Positions 59,934 to 64,000 of a stretch of DNA of 64,000 nucleotides are shown in pieces (position 1 is the stretch's first letter; every line of letters starts with the position of its first letter). A program made the translations under genes and the position numbers. Under the pieces are notes generated by a model. The model did no database searches, was not told the origin of the DNA, and saw only the letters and a list, made by a program, of their open reading frames with translations. Origin of the DNA: Dendrobium chrysotoxum (taxonomy: Eukaryota > Streptophyta > Magnoliopsida > Asparagales > Orchidaceae); the NCBI GenBank assembly GCA_019925795.1, contig CM034300.1:72519021-72583020 (forward strand), in the 5' to 3' direction.

Positions 59934-62900
59934 TTAACCATTGGATGGGCTGCTTGTTTGAGTAGAATCAGGTGATTGTTGTGATACAGAGCAGAGCTTG
60001 TCAAAGACATCTATGGCTGTTGGGCGGTCTGCTGGATTTCCTTTGGTACACTGGTAAAAGAGATCTAAGAGTAGTTTCATCTTCTTAGTATCAGTCTCAG
60101 AAAGCCCTAAATCGGATTCAGCTGTTGTTTCTTCGGACTTTGCAAGAGCTTCCAATTGTGGTGGCAATGTCGGCCGCTGTTTCATCTGTAGAAGAACATA
60201 TGTAGATGTTATTTATATCAGTTTAAGTAACGTTGAAGAGTGAAAAAATTTATCCACAGAAATTTGAATATAGACTATAACCGTTGTCTCAACCAGTAAT
60301 AGATAAATGGAAATTCTCAGGACAAGAATTAACGGAAGATAAAAGGAAAGAGCAGAGATTAGAAAAATGGGAATACAACAGACGTTCGTCACTACACAAC
60401 TACAAAATGAGTGACTGAGTAACTGGATCCAGTAAATAAGATTTCTTCTTAAAATTTTGGATTATTATAACTTTAGGACGAGCAAATAAAAACATATGAA
60501 GTAATAAGCATAGATCACTTCAATGAAGATTACTTTGAAGTTGTTTGATTAGGGAGTTTCAACTTCGATCACCTCAATGAAGCCACGATATTGTTATAAG
60601 CATTTTCATTATCTCACCCATTAATCTGAATAAACATACAACTCCCTAATGGAAGGCATAAATATATAAAGTTCCAATAAGATCGTGCTACTGAAGTAGA
60701 GCATTACCACTTTGAGAAGGGTAAAATCAGCCACAAGCTCAATCTCATATTGATTAGAAATAGAAGCATGAGATGGGTTGGGAAGACGCCATTCTGTCAA
60801 TATAATTAGACCGACCAAGAAAATGTTCCGGCATTGAGCCAATAAATTTAGCTTCAAATCAGCTTTATCCAAAACACAGTAATTAGGTTTTAAGCATAAA
60901 TAGTTCAATTGACTAACTATATCTGACCAACTTGTCATGTTAACATATATATCTTCCAGATATGACAAGTAAAACAATAAATAAAATGGCATATTAAAAA
61001 TTATTCAGCCCCCCACACCAAATTCTATTTGAAATTCCAATGTTGCTTGCTTCTCCAAGGTGAATCCATCCCATTTACAGTTTTAACTCTAGATAAGGGA
61101 GATCTACTATAGATTGTAGATGTCATCACAGAGGACCACAAGTTGCACTCCCAACACAAGAATCAAAAAGTTTTAGTTAAAAAATTGAGGGGGAAAGACA
61201 AGTTTTTGAACCCCAAAGGAGTAAAGGACACTGAAATAAAAAAGGCATTGGATATTTGCAACACTAGGATTGGCCATTACACATCCATGCTCTCTTTGAT
61301 CATTCTATGTAAAGGTGATCCCTACATAGCCAACAATGTGAATTGCTTTCGAAGTACCTACCAATTTTCCTTTCCAACAAACCCTTCACCATTTGTAACA
61401 GTATCCCACTCATTCACCACTGTAATACTTATCTTAAATTCACAGGATTTTGATGGTGGTCAACATTCATTAATTTATACGCAACTCCATCTCTGTGAGG
61501 TCAGGCATATCCATCTTCGACCTAGCTGAATCTACTTAACCTAACATCTACTCTCCTACAGAGATTCCATCTTTCCAGCATCTTTACAGTTTAATCTCCT
61601 ACAGAGCTCCCTCCCTTCCAGATTTCAACTCCTCCAATTTCTGCTCATCTCCTGTTTCTCAACTCCCAGCATTATGCCTCCAAACCTAAAAGCATCAAAT
61701 GCCGCAATCACTTACGCATTCCTCAAAAATGACCTACCATCCTACCAAAAATAGATGCAAATAAACTAAAATTTGTATCTCCATCAGCTTCTTTACTGTA
61801 TAGTCTCCTACACAGCTCCCTCCCTTCGGCTTTCAACAACTCCAATTTCTATTCAACTAGTTCATTTCCTCTTTCTCAACTCCCAGCATCATGCCTCCCA
61901 GCCTAAAGCATCAAATGCCGCAATCACTTACCCATTCCTCAAAAATGACCTACCATCCCTAAAATATGTATCCCCATCAGTGTCCAACTCTGATCAGATC
62001 AGACCTAATTTCCAATTTTAGGCACTATTTTAATTAGCCAGTTCCTATTACCCTAGGAACTGATAACCTAATTTTACGAATGCCTAAACAAATAACTTAA
62101 CCCTTACCAAAATTAAGTAGACAAATTTAATTCAACCAGCTAACGATTTTATACTCAAAAAAGAAAGTACAAGGCCCAAAACTTCTGACATATTTGCACT
62201 AGCTTATGCAGCTAAGATCCAGTTCCCGGTTTCAGTTCAGGAACCAAATTAGTTTTCCCTCTGTTGCAAATATCATAGTAACTCATCAACATCATTTTTG
62301 ACTATTCCAATTTGGGATCGACTTTATGAATCCTTTTGTTTTGTTCACTCTTATTGAGTGTTGCATATGAAAACCCTATTTTATGCAAATTTTTTGGAAC
62401 AAATCTAACAAGTTACCTTAAGTCTTCCTTTTTCTCTGCTAATCCTTCGACATTACTTTTATATGCTCTACTGATTGAATTTATTAACCTTTGTTGTACA
62501 TTTCCAAACCAATAAATCTATTTTTCACCACCTTCTCTTTAATGGATGCTATTCCCACCATCCCTCTAATATAATCCTTCCTCAATTTATTCTTTCTATT
62601 TTTTCAAGAATTTAATGGATACTCCCCACCATCCCCTCTCTAATTTATCCTTCCTCAATTTATCTTCTAATGAGACAGCTAGAATAAAACATATAATGTC
62701 TAACAATGTGACCGATTCAACAGTTGGAAGCAGTTAATAGTAAGGTTAACACAGAAAAAGGAGGATCTCTACACACAATAATCAAGAGTAGGAAATATTA
62801 GAATGAAACACAAAAATATAAGTATTTTTTAAAATAAAAAATATGCAAAGAAAACTAAAGGCGGCATTGACTGTCCAAGTATATTTGCATACAAATTACA

Positions 62901-63072
62901 ACCTAAAGTAATTAAAAAAATAGATCAACAAGATGGTTCATAAAGGTAAACAATTTTTACTGTGGCATACATTTAGCAGATCATAGATTTCTGTTTCAGA
63001 TTTTCCCGCATATGGTATTTGCAAAGTTAGCAGCTCAAATAAAACGCACCCATACGACCATATATCCACCTC
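59934..63072 (-). CDS. Protein kinase C-terminal exons (partial gene)
   Basis: Penultimate exon 63072-62971 reads EVDIWSYGCVLFELLTLQIP then YAGKSETEIYDLLN (kinase subdomain IX, DxWSxG). The last exon 60185-59934 reads MKQRPTLPPQLEALAKSEE..., KLLLDLFYQCTKGNPADRPT (subdomain XI, with its conserved Arg) and a Ser/Thr/Gln-rich tail ending SPSNG. Both splice sites are GT-AG, phase 0, with a 2,785-bp intron. The catalytic loop and ATP site lie right of the window. The sequence resembles the C terminus of the plant LRR-containing Raf-like kinases (Arabidopsis At1g04210 type). That assignment is from memory and tentative; kinase membership is secure. Confidence 0.85.
61588..61985. repeat. Tandem duplication (~210 bp unit) in kinase intron
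   Basis: Two diverged copies share 'ctccctccctt', 'tttctcaactcccagcat', 'catcaaatgccgcaatcact' and 'cctcaaaaatgacctaccat'. The first copy covers about 61588-61790, the second about 61797-61985. Confidence 0.85.
62540..62670. repeat. Short tandem duplication in kinase intron
   Basis: 'tttaatggat.ct...cccaccatccc' to 'atccttcctcaatttat' occurs twice, about 70 bp apart. Confidence 0.75.
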
Positions 63073-63686
63073 CTGCAAAAATTGAGAAAGGGAAATTAGA
63101 TTGGGATGCTATCAAAACTACATGCAAAAACCAACAAATAACTTAAAAAACAAAAAAGGTCTAAAAATATCTTGCTTACAACTGTGAGTATACTTTATTG
63201 AAATGAATGAACTATTTTGCTTTCGAACTAGTTTGTCAATTAATTAAACATAAAACAGTTAAAACTTCAATATTTTACCCAGATAAACATAGCATGATGG
63301 CCTCAGGCATGTAAACAATGTTCCAGACATTGATTGCCAAACTATTTCGGTATGCAAACAAAGCTTCCACCATTGATTGCCAAACTATTTCAAAAGAAAA
63401 ACGAATTCCCATGCTATAAATCAACAAAATTTTATACTAAAATAAACAATGATACAGTCCTTGGTTAATACAAAGATTTTATCAAAGAAAATACACGCAA
63501 ATATCTAAGGTGTTTGAAAAGTGGGCTCAGTTACTCGAAAGCTCATTAACAGCACATCCATTCCATCTTTTTTGGTGCAAGCAAACACAGTAAATTTGAC
63601 TGAAGCACTTCACAGAGAACCTCTTTAAAGTGCAAACAATATGCAACAAACCAAACATCCACAAAAACAGTTTATAATGAAATTAT
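63073..63686. other. Kinase gene intron sequence
   Basis: No further kinase exon is recognised here on the - strand. A direct repeat 'cattgattgccaaactattt' occurs at about 63328 and 63373. Confidence 0.5.
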
Positions 63687-64000
63687 GTTAGACCGGTCCA
63701 ATCACAACTGGTCCCTAGGGGACCGATTTTTGTTTATTCCAGGAGGGGCGGTGGCAAAGAGGGAGAGAGAGGAGTGGGGTCCACTAAGAATTCAAATTCA
63801 AACTCCTTGGAGGGGAAAGAGGGGGCAGCAAGGGCTCCTTAGTAATTTTGGCTTGATTAATTAACTGTATGCTTTAAGTAGGATGAGAGAATTGGGGTTA
63901 GGATTATGTTTTGATTATTGTGTTCTTGTGGGAGTTTCTTCTTGGTGTCTTGGGCTCTAGATTCGTCTAGAGATTGGGAGAGAACGATCCTCCTCTCGAA
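63687..64000. mobile_element. Possible LTR start at window edge
   Basis: Base composition changes at TGTTAGACCGGTCC, followed by GC/GA-rich sequence to the end of the window. This is LTR-like, but the other end is outside. Confidence 0.35.

Overview
This window looks like nuclear DNA of a flowering plant. It is AT-rich, its introns follow GT-AG rules, it carries a plastid-targeted TPS-b terpene synthase gene, and most of it is old transposable-element sequence: non-LTR (LINE), Copia and Gypsy LTR elements, MITEs, and CACTA-like and minisatellite repeats. Nothing prokaryotic or organellar was identified. The species cannot be fixed from the sequence alone. All functional names rest on my recognition of protein motifs, because no search could be run.

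Two host genes are well supported. The first is a complete seven-exon TPS-b (monoterpene-synthase type) gene on the + strand (10386-14672). It splices in silico to 609 residues without a stop and has RRX8W, DDIYD and NSE/DTE motifs. The second is the 3' end of a protein kinase gene on the - strand, with two C-terminal exons at 62971-63072 and 59934-60185; the rest lies beyond the right edge. Two gene remnants are also clear. One is a truncated TPS copy at 19381-19784, with two CAR-to-TAG stops, whose second exon is fused to minisatellite DNA. The other is a first-exon fragment of a callose synthase gene at 26760-26950, with an internal 39-bp duplication and an intact-looking splice donor.

Layout: 1-1395, two LINE 3' ends. 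1420-7750, first copy of a composite repeat module, interrupted by an LTR. 7752-9420, LTR-like sequence. 9716-10137, a foldback MITE just upstream of the TPS gene. 10386-14672, TPS. 15185-17400, CACTA-like and LINE ORF1 remnants. 19381-20030, TPS pseudogene plus minisatellite. 20885-26170 and 27085-32100, module copies 2 and 3, with the callose synthase fragment between them. 32609-37990, MITE, Copia pol remnants, a Gypsy-type LTR and an hAT-like element. 37990-42650, long LTR-like non-coding DNA. 42723-43739, second copy of the 7752 repeat, ending in a 500-bp assembly gap. 44240-50525, AT-rich non-coding DNA with a Gypsy-type LTR and a MITE. 50526-55325, a 5'-truncated LINE flanked by a perfect 17-bp target-site duplication. 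55840-59340, an RTE-type LINE split by a solo Gypsy LTR. 59934-64000, the kinase gene 3' end.

The most unusual structure is the triplicated module. Each copy carries a G-rich ~30-bp minisatellite followed by its complement, which makes a kilobase-scale imperfect inverted repeat, next to CACTA-like subterminal repeats and a Copia fragment. Short promoter-like TPS sequence beside several copies, plus the TPS pseudogene, suggests an ancient tandem TPS cluster broken up by these repeats; that part is inference.
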